This document shows positions 51,343-61,600 of a stretch of 64,000 bases of DNA, in pieces. The notes under the pieces were generated by a model. That model did no database searches. It saw nothing but the letters and a program-made list of their open reading frames with translations, and was not told the DNA's origin. Numbering within the stretch: position 1 is the stretch's first letter; the number at the start of each line of letters is the position of its first letter. The position numbers and the translations under genes are program-made. The DNA comes from Heligmosomoides polygyrus polygyrus. Lineage: Eukaryota; Nematoda; Chromadorea; Rhabditida; Heligmosomidae. The stretch covers positions 3,968,001-4,032,000 of the forward strand of contig OX377204.1 in the NCBI GenBank assembly GCA_947396885.1, read 5' to 3'.

Positions 51343-52700
51343 TTTATTTATTTATTACAAGGCACGGAAAACAATCACATGCGGTAAGATTCTAACAATA
51401 ACATATAACAAACAAAAAACAAGCCTAACGAAATCTTAGTGCAATTAAACGTTTAAAAGAGGATAGAGACATATTAACAATGTTCTCGTTCTCAGAAAGC
51501 AAGATGTTGAGCTCTCTGATGATGCTGTGAATGAGGAAACTTGACCTTACTTTTGACCTTGGAAGTGGCAGGTAGAGTCGGAGATGCCCTCTTCTGTCAG
51601 TTGTCAAAGGGACGCCAAAAAACCCAAATGGGTCAATGGAAAGTCTTCCTGTCAGAACTTTGAACAACATAACTAAATCTGCTCGCTTTCGTCTAGTCTC
51701 AAGGCTGGACAACCCAAGCATTTTGGCCCTGTCAGACCCACTCGGAATATTGTCGTAATTTAGACCACGGCACTTTAGAAAAAACTTACGGGTAAAGTTA
51801 TTCTGAACACTTTCAAGGAGTTTTATGTCCTTCTTTTGATAGGGACTGAAAACTGAGAAACCACATTCTACAATGGGCCTTACGTAAGATTTGTAGGTTC
51901 TCACAAAAGAAGGTTGATTTTTGGTTATCAGTACCTTAAACAAGTTATAAATTTGGTAGTTAGCCTTCTTCACAAGTGCTTTATAATGATGCTCAAAGTT
52001 TAGGTTACTCGAGAAATGGAACCCTAAATCTCGTGCACTTGTAAGTTGCTCTAAAATTGACCCGTTGAGTGTGTATGTTGGACGGCGACTTTGAGATTTA
52101 GATTATATCACGAGACAATGCGATTTTTTAGCCGAAAGGGGTAGTTCCCAGGTGCTTGCCCAATTCTCTACAACATTTATAGCCGCTTGGATATCATAGG
52201 AGGCTTCTTGATTGTCGACTTCTCTATAGACCTTTATATCGTCTGCGTACATTTTACAAGAAACTCAAAACCTTTGAACTGAATCAGGAATCTCACACGT
52301 ATACAAAAGAAAAAGTAATGGCGATAGTACTCCACCCTGTGGAACACTACTGGGGCAGAATAAACCGATGAATACTCTCCTCCTACTATGACTTGATAGG
52401 TTCTGCCCGAAAGAAAACTCTTTATCCAGTCTACAATCATAGGATGTATGCCTACACTTCCCATCTTGTACAATAATTTTTTCGTAGGAACCTTGTCGAA
52501 GGCTTTTGAAAAGTCGAAAAATACAATATCTGTGCGTTTTCAACGGTCCATAGATTTAGTCCACTTGTTTAGAGCAGAAGGAACAGCTGTTTCCACCCGG
52601 CGTTGTTTCAGAAAACCAAACTTGTCTTTAGAGATGATGTTATGCTCTTCAATATGACCCGGCATGTGTTTTTTGATATTTGATATGATATGGAAAAGCT
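51343..52700 (-). pseudogene. CR1-like non-LTR retrotransposon, minus strand
   Basis: The minus strand reads from finger/palm sequence (an FFDFSKAFDKVPTKKL block, then GIHPMIVDWIKSFLSGRTYQ) to SVPQGGVLSPLLFLLYT. A decayed region lacks the FADD motif. An intact C-terminal tail follows at 51973-51425 (YVRPIVECGFSVF, ESVQNNFTRKFF, GLSSLETRRKRADL). The 3' end is AATAAATAAATAAA near 51350. Several stops and shifts. It differs clearly from the 49-kb copy, so is a separate CR1 lineage. Confidence 0.88.
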
Positions 52701-52837
52701 AATACAAAGCCGCGACCGCATCTCGTAACATCAACGATGCATTTGGGGAGGTCCTGCACTCTCAACGCCTGAAACGAGAACATTGCCACGATAAGTTGAC
52801 TAGAAATTATTATTAAGGAGTTTTTTTTTGCTAGGGA

Positions 52838-52960
52838 ACGCACGATTCGCCACTGGTTCGAAAGGTTTCAGTCTGGAGATGAAGTCTCGATGATGAAGAC
52901 CGAGGTAGGCCGCCAACACTCCTTAACAACGCCCAACTCAAAGCCAAGGTGGAATTTAGT
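52838..52960 (+). pseudogene. Mariner transposase N-terminal scrap
   Basis: RERTIRHWFERFQSGDEVS followed, after a shift, by GRPPTLLNNAQLKAKVE is the second DNA-binding helix and linker of mariner transposases. Confidence 0.65.
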
Positions 52961-53136
52961 TTTTGTACACTGATGTCGTCGAGCTGCTGCTTTTTAAGGT
53001 AACTCGGTCTATCGGATTTACCTTAAAAACTTTTGTAAAAAAAGGCCGTCAAAATATTTGAATTTCACACATATCTCTAACAAAAATCTTATGCACAATG
53101 ACGTGTCGCGAGCTCTTAAAATTTTGCGTTTCAGCG

Positions 53137-53250
53137 GCACTTGATAAAGTGGGAACTGTGTACTCCTTTGTTCGACAGGAGACGTTCACAGCCTCCTGGA
53201 ATTCATTCTGCGACATCGACCTACGGAAGGTTGCAGCGGCAGCTGACTAA
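53137..53250 (+). CDS. Possible terminal exon, unrecognised
   Basis: GCGTTTCAG at 53128-53136 is a good nematode acceptor. It opens, after two bases, a 37-codon frame (KVGTVYSFVRQETFTASWN, then CDIDLRKVAAAAD) to TAA. I found no matching upstream exon; a mariner scrap lies 180 bp before it. Confidence 0.2.
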   Translation, partial: ALDKVGTVYSFVRQETFTASWNSFCDIDLRKVAAAAD

Positions 53251-53559
53251 TATTGCGGGTTGTCACTCCGAGTGTTGTAGACAAAACCAAGAATGACAGA
53301 AAACACTCACAGGATCTCGTATCTCGTTGATCCAATCATGTTTTGTTGTAGAACACGTCGATCCATGTTTTTGTTTCAGTAGTTTTACAGTGAAACCGAT
53401 GGTTTCATTGGTACATGGCGAAATTGAAAATAGGCTATCGTATAGGCCTATGTCATACCATCGCTCTTCGCTACCGAAGGCGATGGACAACTAACACAAT
53501 TGGGGAAGGGACGGTATCAGACGTTGTGGAGGGGCAGACGCCTGTAGCAGTTGTCCGAT

Positions 53560-53881
53560 CTTTGAAGAGGTAAATGAGGAAAACCTGAATATTTACACTT
53601 TAGGCTTCGCTAGCGGGGTGTCATACTTTCGAGCGATACAGCATCGCTACCGATGCGACCGCGTCGCTGAGCTGAGCAGAGCGTCGGGCAGCATCGGTAG
53701 CGATGCTACGACGCAGCTGCACACAACGCTATTAACTGCGCGCCTAGCTCATCGCTCTGTTCGTCGCCTTCGCTCGGGGTGAGCGAAGGTATGACATAGG
53801 CCATACACGCAGTATTCAATCTCCTCTCGATTTTAGGCTTTGAAGAGGTAAATGAGGAAAACCTGAATATTTACACTTTAG
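53560..53881 (+). repeat. 44-bp direct repeat bracketing a hairpin
   Basis: 53560-53603 and 53838-53881 are identical over 44 bases (TTTGAAGAGGTAAATGAGGA, then AAACCTGAATATTTACACTT). Between them lies a hairpin-rich insert (see 53617-53806). The period is 278 bp. Confidence 0.93.
53617..53806. mobile_element. GC-rich hairpin MITE (family B)
   Basis: Ends GGTGTCATACTTTCG and CGAAGGTATGACATAGGCC are inverted. The interior holds AGCATCGCTACCGATGCG paired with CATCGGTAGCGATGCT. Confidence 0.7.
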
Positions 53882-53998
53882 AACTTTCGTCCCTTTTTGC
53901 TTTTCTGTTTTGGTCCTAATTCTTGCTGATAGCGCTACTGGCAACAAAGTTATAGACCTTATATCAGCGCCTGAGATTTGAAACTACGGATTTTCTTT

Positions 53999-54165
53999 AC
54001 CGGCCACGTTAGGCCTATGTTATACTTATACTTTTGCTGTCGCCGACGTCGGCGACAGTGTTACGCGGGCTGTTACGCAGTACGTAGCAGCCGTAGCAGC
54101 AGCACAGCGTCGCCGAAGTATAACATAGACCTAATGAGACACCCGCTGGACGAGAGCCGTTACCA
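53999..54165 (+). pseudogene. RTE scrap interrupted by a MITE
   Basis: CCGGCCACGT (53999-54008) and GAGACACCCGCTGGACGAGA (54136 on) are adjacent in the intact RTE at 44.34 kb but are split here by the family B element at 54012-54131. Confidence 0.75.
54012..54131. mobile_element. Family B MITE inserted in RTE
   Basis: Ends GGCCTATGTTATACTTATAC and its inverted counterpart GAAGTATAACATAGACC. TTA precedes and TAA follows. The interior palindrome is GCTGTCGCCGACGTCGGCGAC. Confidence 0.85.
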
Positions 54166-54419
54166 TGTAATAAACCAGCGGTTCAGTTTATTAGCGTAAG
54201 GAAGAAGTGCCCGAAGGCATGTTCCCGTAGTGGAAATAAGAAACACGATGCTTGTTGTTTATATGTATGAGTTTATCAGGTTATTTAACAAAATGATTGT
54301 GGAATATGAAACATACGAGAAGGTTGACTATGAGGAGTAAGTTACATTACATATAGAACGTATTAAGCAGTCACAATAAAACTGCAAGCATAATATGGAG
54401 GATGACATACAGATCTTCA

Positions 54420-54745
54420 AGATGGAGACTTCGCACACAAGAGGCGGCTCCACTAAGTTACCACTACCTCGGCCAAGAACCAATTTACGAGCAATGTCTT
54501 CAGCTTATAGTGCAGGTAGTTTATACCTGAAATTCTCTGAGCGCCTTCATTTTCCCCTAACACGGAGACAATTCAGAAGCCGAGTTGAAAATTTGTTGCT
54601 CAGATCTAAAATTGGTTGAATAGTATAAATGTAAGTTGTAAGTGCTGTCTCACTGTTTATATGTTTTCGTTCCTGTAATCTTTTGTATGATTGTTTCTGT
54701 GTTTGTTTTCTAACGTATCGTAATAAAACAATAGCAATAACAATA
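54420..54745 (+). pseudogene. CR1-like 3' fragment
   Basis: The frame to 54617 reads RGGSTKLPLPRPRTNLRAMS and ends RQFRSRVENLLL, the last conserved part of CR1 ORF2. An AATAAAACAATAGC tail follows. Confidence 0.7.
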
Positions 54746-54952
54746 CAGTAAGAAGGAGAAAGAGAGAAGGAGGACCCGAGCTCGTTTAAGAGGGGGGAGA
54801 CGACCAGGCGTAAGCCGCCGTACCCCCCCCCCCCCCAAGGCGGAACGTCTGTCGTGAGTGGATGAAGGGCTTGGATGGTCCCGGTAGAAATGAGCAGGGG
54901 ATTGGTGCTCTGCCGAAGAATTTTAGCTTTGTCTCTGGTGCGAGGTCACTAC

Positions 54953-55128
54953 AACCGACTGGATGTCAACCAGGACGCTCATCAACGCTTGGTCGGACTT
55001 CTTCGTGAAAGCCTTTAACGAACGATATGACGCTCTTCGTGTCCCCCGAGCGAGGAGGACCCATTGGAGCGCTCTGGCACGCGACAGGGACGAATGGAGA
55101 CGCTGCTGGCGCTAGCTCGAGCAAGTCG
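54953..55128 (+). pseudogene. RTE 3' end fragment
   Basis: Matches the final 180 bp of the 43.5-44.6 kb RTE, from GACTGGATGTCAACCAGG to GAGCAAGTCG. The sequence expected immediately before it sits at 54.14-54.165 kb, so a ~790-bp insertion may separate one original copy. Confidence 0.9.
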
Positions 55129-55602
55129 TGCGTATGCATTCAATATTAGACGTTTGTAAGCAGAATCAGACAGTGAATGATATGAACAGTCCATAACTGC
55201 GGCAGGTAGTTAGCCAAAATTCACGCCTTACAGCAATTCATAGCGTTTACGCGACGTTGGACTCCAGTTTTTGCTCTTCACGCTACTCATTAATTTTTAA
55301 AAGCTTTACTAGCAGAATAATTATAATTTTTTCATACATGGTCTACATTTTTTGAGACACCTTGAATACTGTGTGTTCCATTCCACTGTCCAGACCGACC
55401 AAGCTAAACTTTGTGTGTTCGTCGGATAGTTGGCTTTGTCGTTTGATTAATGATAAAACCGTGTATAGAATTTTACTAATAATATGTTGTTGTATGGAGC
55501 AAATGCGTTGAAAATGCTTAGACGAAGTTTCGTGTAAACAAGGATACATGGCACGTCTCTGTTTTATGACTAGAACACAGCCGATCTCAATTGGTTTCGC
55601 GG
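55129..55602. other. No gene supported
   Basis: A 91-codon minus frame at 55343-55618 has no family signature. AT-rich. Confidence 0.3.
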
Positions 55603-55762
55603 ACCGATTCATCAACAATTAAACCCGTGGGGTATGCGGGGTATAAGCGGAGAGATAAGAGTCAAGTAGAGATAAGGTAAGAGTAAGAGAGACGCAGGCT
55701 TCATCGTGGGTGTCTCTACCCCCTATACCCACAGGTTAGTCGGTGATGAATCCGGCTTTGGT
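55603..55762. mobile_element. MITE, family A (copy 4)
   Basis: Left end decayed to CGGACCGATTCATCAACAAT; right end GTGATGAATCCGGC. The interior AGAGATAAG...GAGACGCAGGCTTCATCGTG is shared with copy 3. Confidence 0.75.
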
Positions 55763-56069
55763 AGAAATTCCAACGCTTTATCCTTGCAGGATTGGTCTCA
55801 TCAAACGACGAGTCAAACGAATTGCAAGTTGAATCGGAAACGAACTTAATGGCCTTCGTAAGGGCTACTAATTCGGCTGTCAACACTTTCAGCGGTAGGT
55901 AGGATAGGAAAGCGTAGACAACCTCGTTCACAAATAATTAGTAGCACAATTTCTTCCATTAAATTCTGTTCCGAAAAATCAATAACAATTACATATAAAT
56001 GATTTTACAATGTGACAAAAGGCGCTCATTTCAAAGCTCCATTGGAGACGTGTGAAAGTAACGTGAGTT

Positions 56070-57650
56070 CTATCCTGTTCCTGGTTTTGATCCCACTTTT
56101 GCTTCTGCTCGGTCTGCTCCACCGATTGCTTTCACACCTGAAATACAATAATAATATAATAATAAGGATAAGGATAAAGGATAAAGGACGGCGTTACTCA
56201 ATCCCTTCGGGGATGCGCCAGCGCATTCTACTTCTACGGGATGTCGTGGAGGCGCCATGAATGTATATTTGGCCATACAATGACTTGCGGTGGCCAGCCG
56301 ATGAACAAGTCAGCGCTCTATCCTTCCCAGACAAGTCTGGTACCAATTCACCGACCCCGGAGGGATGGAAGGCTTGGTTGGCCTGGGCGGGAAATCCGAA
56401 CCAGGAACCTGGTATCGGGTGCACGCGACAGTCGCGCCTCCTCCGACTGCGCTACACGCGCCCAATATAATAATACAATAATTTAGTGATACAACAATAA
56501 TATGATGCCTCTTTCTCTCTATAAGTGATAAAGAATCCTTACCTAATATTATGTTATTTTGCCTCAAACTAACTGTTTGGCAGCGGTTTCATGCATAAAT
56601 ACTGATTGTTTTACTGTGTTTTTATTTGGTTCTTACTGAAAAATTACTTCTGAAACTGAAAAAAACTACTGTATCAAAGAGCACTTTGGAATCGCGTATT
56701 CTTAGCAAGAAAGAAGTCTGTTCTGGAGCCGGATTCATCACTATTTAAACCCGCGGCTTATAAAGGATAGACATACGATAAGGGGTAGAGTTGAATACTT
56801 CATCGTGGGTATCTAGACCCCTTATACTCGTCGGATAGTCGCTGATGATTCCGGCCCTTGATCGGTTTGAAGGATCATGAAAAATAAGACGGCAAGCATC
56901 AAAGCACGTCTTGTTGTTAGTCGTCGGTTATTCACCTTCGGTCTTCAAACCGAATCATGGGTATATCTTCAGTATGGAAGGGTTGGCGTTCAATGTAGCT
57001 TCTTTTTCCATTGGATGCGCGTTATGCTACTTTACGTTTCACATCTTGAAATAAAAATAAATAGATAAATACATGATACATAAGCTTAGCTAGGTCAGCA
57101 AATTAGTAAACACCTTTTCGCTTAGGGTTGGAAAAAGCGTATAATACGTAGAAGTATGAATATGAAGGGACGCATGTAGCGCAGTGGGTGAGGCGCCGAC
57201 TGTCGCCTGCGCCCGATACCAGGCCCTGGTTCGGATTTTCCGCCTAGGCCAGCTAAGCCTTCCTTCCTTTCGGGGGCGGTGAGAGGGTAGCAGACTTATC
57301 TGAGAAAGATAAACCACTGAGTTGTCTATCGGCTGGCCACCACAAGTCATTGCATGGCCAAATACGCATCCGAACCGCCTCAATGACAACGCGTAGAAGT
57401 AGAATGCGTGGCGCATCCCAAAAGGGATTGAGTAACGCCGTTCTTTATCCTTTATGAATATGAAGTAGGAGAATGAGATCAGTTCTATTCAGACGCCCTC
57501 CGAGGAAGTGAAAATATTATTAAGCAAAGGATCCTCACCTGCACGGTTTTCTCCATACGCTCCGTAGTAGCCACCTGCAAAGGGATTGAATGAGCCCCAC
57601 TGGGCTAGAGACATCGCGATCAAGTTGAGAACCAGCAAGAAAAGTGCGAC
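56070..57650 (-). CDS. Small secreted Gly/Tyr-rich peptide gene, 5' end lost
   Basis: Exon 57650-57539 encodes a signal-peptide core (VALFLLVLNLIAMSLAQ) and a WGSFNPFAGGYYGAYGENR segment, ending at a GCAG/GTGAGG donor in phase 1. Exon 56137-56070 follows a TATTTCAG acceptor and continues GVKAIGGADRAEAKVGSKPG to a stop. Joined length is about 59 residues. The 1.4-kb intron holds two SINEs and a MITE. A paralogous last exon lies at 62726-62656. No start codon: the base before 57650 is mariner sequence with an in-frame TAA. The class resembles short secreted QWG-type nematode peptides; a defence or signalling role is inference only. Confidence 0.65.
56165..56463 (-). mobile_element. SINE family 1 (minus), with 12-bp target duplication
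   Basis: Full-length. AATATAATAATA flanks it on both sides (56153-56164 and 56464-56475). It is inside the intron of the small secreted-peptide gene. Confidence 0.95.
56728..56858. mobile_element. MITE, family A (copy 5, short)
   Basis: Ends GGAGCCGGATTCATCACTAT and GCTGATGATTCCGGCCC. About 130 bp, shorter than the other copies. Confidence 0.75.
57168..57452 (+). mobile_element. SINE family 1, with 13-bp target duplication
   Basis: TATGAATATGAAG occurs at 57155-57167 and again at 57453-57465. The head is slightly diverged (TAGCGCAGTGGGTGAGG). Confidence 0.95.
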
Positions 57651-59178
57651 TTATTACTTCACAACTACAAAGTCAAATCAATTGAGATAAACTCTATTTT
57701 GTTCTACTACACTTCTCCAAAGACGTGGTAAAGGATAAAAGGATAAAGGACGGCGTTACTCAATCCCTTCTGGGATGCGCCAGCGCATTCTACTTCTACG
57801 GGATGTCGTGGAGGCGACATGAATGCGTATTTGGCCATACAATGACTTGCGGTGGCCAGCCGATGAACAAGTCAGCGCTTTATCCTTCCCAGACAAGTCT
57901 GGTACCAATTCACCGACCCCGGAGGGATGGAAGGCTTGGTTGGCCTGGGCGGGAAACCCGAACCAGGAACCTGGTATCGGGTGCACGCGACAGTCGCGCC
58001 TCCTCCGACTGCGCCACACGCGCCCTAAAGACGTGGTAATTTTTCTAATTCCTCTCGCGTAAAAGACTGCAGTTCTGAAGTCGAATCACCGCTGAATCCA
58101 ATTTTTGAGGTCCTCGTCCGTTTCAAAATATTTCTCTCCAATTTCTTGCTTGAGAGCGTGGAAGAAATAGCATTCGGGAGGGCCGAGGTCAGGGCTATAC
58201 GGTGGATGTGGCATTACCTCCCAGCCCAGCTTCTTTATTGTTTCTCTTGTGAGTCTTGCAGCATGTCGCTTTGCGTTGTCATGCAGGATCATCACCTTCG
58301 ACTTCTCAGGCCTCTTTTCTTGGAAAGCTGCGGCGACTTTGTGGAGTTGGCCACTGTATGTGGCAGCAGTAAGTGTCTCTCCATTTCTGAGAGTTTGCCG
58401 ATAAATCACTCCTCTGATATCCACCAAACACTCAAGAGAATCTTCCGTTCGTGAACATTGGGCTTGAGATCAGACTTAGGGCTCTCTCCCTTTTGTACCC
58501 ATTGCCTTTTCCTCGGAAGTTGGCACACAGAACCCAGGACTCTTCGCCTGTCACAATCCGCGGCAGAAACGATTTTTTTTCGTATCTGGACAGAAGAGGA
58601 GCAGCGATGGAGAGCCGTCGACTTTCTGAGTGTCTCACAATGAGGAATCACAGGTCCAAATTTCCATGCAATGACAAGATTCTTCAGATGGAGTCGCACT
58701 ATACTGTGAGACGCTTCGAGCTTCTTTGCCAGTTGACGTGTCGTCTGCCTACTATCCGTACGAAGAAGACGGAGTAGTTCAGTGTCGTACAATTCAGTTG
58801 GCCTTCCTGACCTTGCTTTGCCCTCAGTGAATAATTTCCCTTTAAAGACTTTCCGAACCACTCATAACAGGCGCGATGAGTAGTAGATCCCAAGCCATAT
58901 ATGTGGTTAATTTGGTCTGCTGCCTGACGTGCTGTGGATTCTTTAATGAATTCTTGAAGAATGCCGTGCTGAAAACGGCCATGAGGTAGATCTGGCATTG
59001 AGTTCGGAAGATTGGATGGATAACGAATTACAAGAAGAGTCTTAACCTGTGTCTGCGTGCGAACGGTAGACAAGTGTGATAGGATTACGAAATCAGCAAT
59101 CAACATTGGCTAGTGCGTTTACAAGGGGAAGGGTAAAAAAAAATTTCGAAGTGTGAAGAGACTTTTTTTCCAACCTAA
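57651..59178 (-). mobile_element. Mariner copy 1, with SINE inside; transposase pseudogene
   Basis: The minus strand encodes a mariner transposase in pieces. The N-terminal region is at 59106-58699 (an FIKESTARQAADQINHIYG stretch). Helix-turn-helix sequence (SRQTTRQLAKKLEASHS) is at 58861-58406. The catalytic region (a VMILHDNAKRHAARLT block, then HPPYSPDLGP) is at 58427-58086. Frames shift between pieces. The first catalytic Asp region reads TGEESW, with Glu for Asp. The right end has a full CCAACCTAA terminus. The left ~45 bp including the TIR is missing at the junction with the small secreted-peptide exon. Confidence 0.93.
57732..58026 (-). mobile_element. SINE family 1 inside mariner copy 1
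   Basis: A 13-bp duplication, AAAGACGTGGTAA, flanks it (57719-57731 and 58027-58039). Mariner copy 2 lacks the insertion, giving an empty-site comparison. Confidence 0.97.
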
Positions 59179-59180
59179 TA

Positions 59181-60445
59181 TTAGGTTGGAAAAAAAAGTC
59201 TTTTCATTTTTTCAAAGATTTATTACTTCACAACTACAAAATCAAATCATTGAGACAATCTCCATTTTGTTCCACTACACTTCTCCGAAGTAATTTTCTA
59301 ATTCCTCTCGCGTGAAAGACTACAGTTCTGGAGTAGAACCGTTGCTGAATCCAATTTTTGAGGTTTTCATCCGTTTCAGAATCTTCCTCTCTAATTTCTT
59401 GCTTGAGTGCATGGAAGAGAAGGTAGTCGGTAGGGGCGAGGTCAGAGATATACGGTGGATGTAACATTACCTCCCAGCCTAGCTCCTTGATTGTTTCTCT
59501 TGTGAGTCTTGCAATATGTGGTTTTGCATTGTCGTGCAGGAGCATCACCTTTGACTTCTCAGGCCTCTTTTCTTAGACAGGGGCGACGACTTTGTGGAGT
59601 TGACCACTGTATGTGGCAGCAGTAAGTGTCTCTCTTCTGAGAGTTTCCCGGTAAATCACTCCTCTGATATCCCACCAAACACTCAAGAAAACCTCCCTTT
59701 TGTGAACACTGGGCTTGAGATCAGTCTTGGGGTTCTCTCCTTTTTGCACCCGTTGCCTTTTTCTCCGGAAGTTGGCATACAGAACCCAGGACCAACCGCC
59801 TGTCACAATCCGCGGCAGAAACGATTTTTTTTCGTATCTGGACAGAGGAGGAGCAGCGATGGAGAGCCGTCGACTTTCTGAGTGTCTCACAATGAGGAAT
59901 CACAGGTCCAAATTTCCATGCAATGACAAGATTCTTCAGATGGAGTCGCACTATACTGTGAGACGCTTCGAGCTTCTTTGCCAGTTGACGTGTCGTCTGC
60001 CTACTATCCGTACGAAGAAGACGGAGTAGTTCAGTGTCGTACAATTCAGTTGGCCTTCCTGACCTTGCTTTGTCCTCAAGTGAATAATCTCCCTTCAAAA
60101 ACTTTCGAACCACTCATATCAGACGCGATGAATAGTAGATCCTAAGCCATATATATGGTTAATTTGCTCGGCTGCCGGACGTGCTGTTGATCCTTTAATG
60201 AATTCATGAAGAATGACGTACCGAAAATGGCCCTGAGGTAGAACCGGCATTGAGTTCGGAAGATTGGATAGATAAGGGGAAGGGGGGGGGGGGGGGGAGA
60301 AATAGAAGGGTCTTGTCCGTGTCTATGTCCGTGTGCGAACGTTAGACAAGTGTGATAGGATTCGAAATCAACATTGGCTAGTGCGTTTATAAGGAGTATG
60401 GTAAAAAAAAAATTCGAAGTGTAAAGAGACTTTTTTCCAACCCAA
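59181..60445 (-). mobile_element. Mariner copy 2, complete ends, broken transposase
   Basis: 1265 bp from TTAGGTTGG to CCAACCCAA with TA outside (59179-59180 and 60446-60447). Transposase pieces lie at 60113-59721, 59890-59573 and 59548-59234 on the minus strand: the helix-turn-helix, a WWDIRGVIYRETL region, then LLHDNAKPHIARLT and HPPYISDLAPTDY. The first catalytic Asp motif has become TGGWSW. A G16 run lies at 60282-60297. It is perhaps 85-90% identical to copy 1. Confidence 0.95.
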
Positions 60446-60447
60446 TA

Positions 60448-60907
60448 AAGGGAACTGATTGGCGTAGTGAAGGCGAATCGATTTCGTCACGTTTTTTGAA
60501 GAACCAGGAATTCATACATGTGGCCTTGGTGAAGCACAATACGTCATCACGTTGTTGACATCAGTACGAGCCACGTCAGCAGGCGCCGAAATAGGGTCAG
60601 AAGAATAATAGAGTGATCTTTGTGCAGTAATGTCCTGCCATCTTCACAAACAATTGTAGATTCTATTCGTACTCCAATAACGGCGCGAGAGTAGCGCCTT
60701 AGAGCGGGAGCTGTTGCACCTATTTATGAAGCGAGAATAAATCGCTTGTAAAGAATCGTAAGCGAATCGTAAGTGAAGGTGGACCCCACATGCTGTAAAT
60801 GCGGAAATGAGAGGCGAGTAAAGAGATTGTTAGGCGTTTTCAGCCTCACTACAGTAGGTTTATTAGCCGTCATTCAAAAAGGATCCTGTGTCGCGACGCT
60901 GCACCGG
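60448..60907. other. No gene supported
   Basis: No recognised repeat or coding signal. This is the original flank of the mariner insertion. Confidence 0.3.
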
Positions 60908-61131
60908 CCCCGTTTATACTTCGCGACAGCAGCGACAAGAGCGCAGCGCGCGGGAGTATGAATAGGCGACAGCAGCGACTGGAGCGACTGGAGCGACAAC
61001 AGCGGCTGGAGCGACAACGCCGGCGCTTGAGTATGAACACTTTTCGGCGGCGCGCTCGGTTTTAAGCGATATGCATGTTTTGCATGGGCGACAAGTCGTT
61101 CTTGTCGCGAAGTATGAACAGGCCCTAATGC
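60908..61131. mobile_element. GC-rich hairpin MITE (family B)
   Basis: GGCCCCGTTTATACTTCGCG at the left, and CGCGAAGTATGAACAGGCCC at the right, are inverted. The interior has repeated GCGACTGGA units (60980-61015) and internal TATGAA.AGGCG / GAGTATGAAC copies, suggesting nested ends. Confidence 0.8.
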
Positions 61132-61199
61132 GACTACTATTCGTGCTAGGCTCCAACATTTCGATCGCATTTAAAAAGACCCCCGTGCATCGGATTCGG

Positions 61200-61600
61200 T
61201 CAGGTGTTCGCGGTGGAGCGCGCTTCTTGCGCACCACATAGTGGAACCCACACGGGACACGGCGTCCGGCGTGTTTGAATCGTCCGCTGCTGGGCAGCGT
61301 CTTTAAACGTTGCTGAACATTGGGGTTCTGGAGACGTGCCGCCGATCTCGATAACTGCCTGGGGATCCATGGCTGAGTTCTGCTCTCGAAAAGCGCATGC
61401 AGCTAGAAAAATGCGCAGAAAACGCCAGCAAAGCAAGAATACGACAAAGCGGACCCCCGACCTCTCTCGCATGAAGCAACGCACTATCCACTGCACCCGA
61501 GCCGCCTCGCCACAGTGCAGTCGCAGGGTACAAGAGCGCACAAAGGAGCGCCAGCGCACAGTTTTCGATTGCCCGGGGTTAAACAAACACGATCACGACA
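61200..61600. other. GC-rich block with unassigned frames
   Basis: GC content rises sharply. The minus frame from ATG at 61370 (MDPQAVIEIGG) to a TGA at 61200-61202 is 56 codons with no family match; a plus frame of 101 codons overlaps. No splice partners found. It may be the edge of a real gene or a composition effect. Confidence 0.25.
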
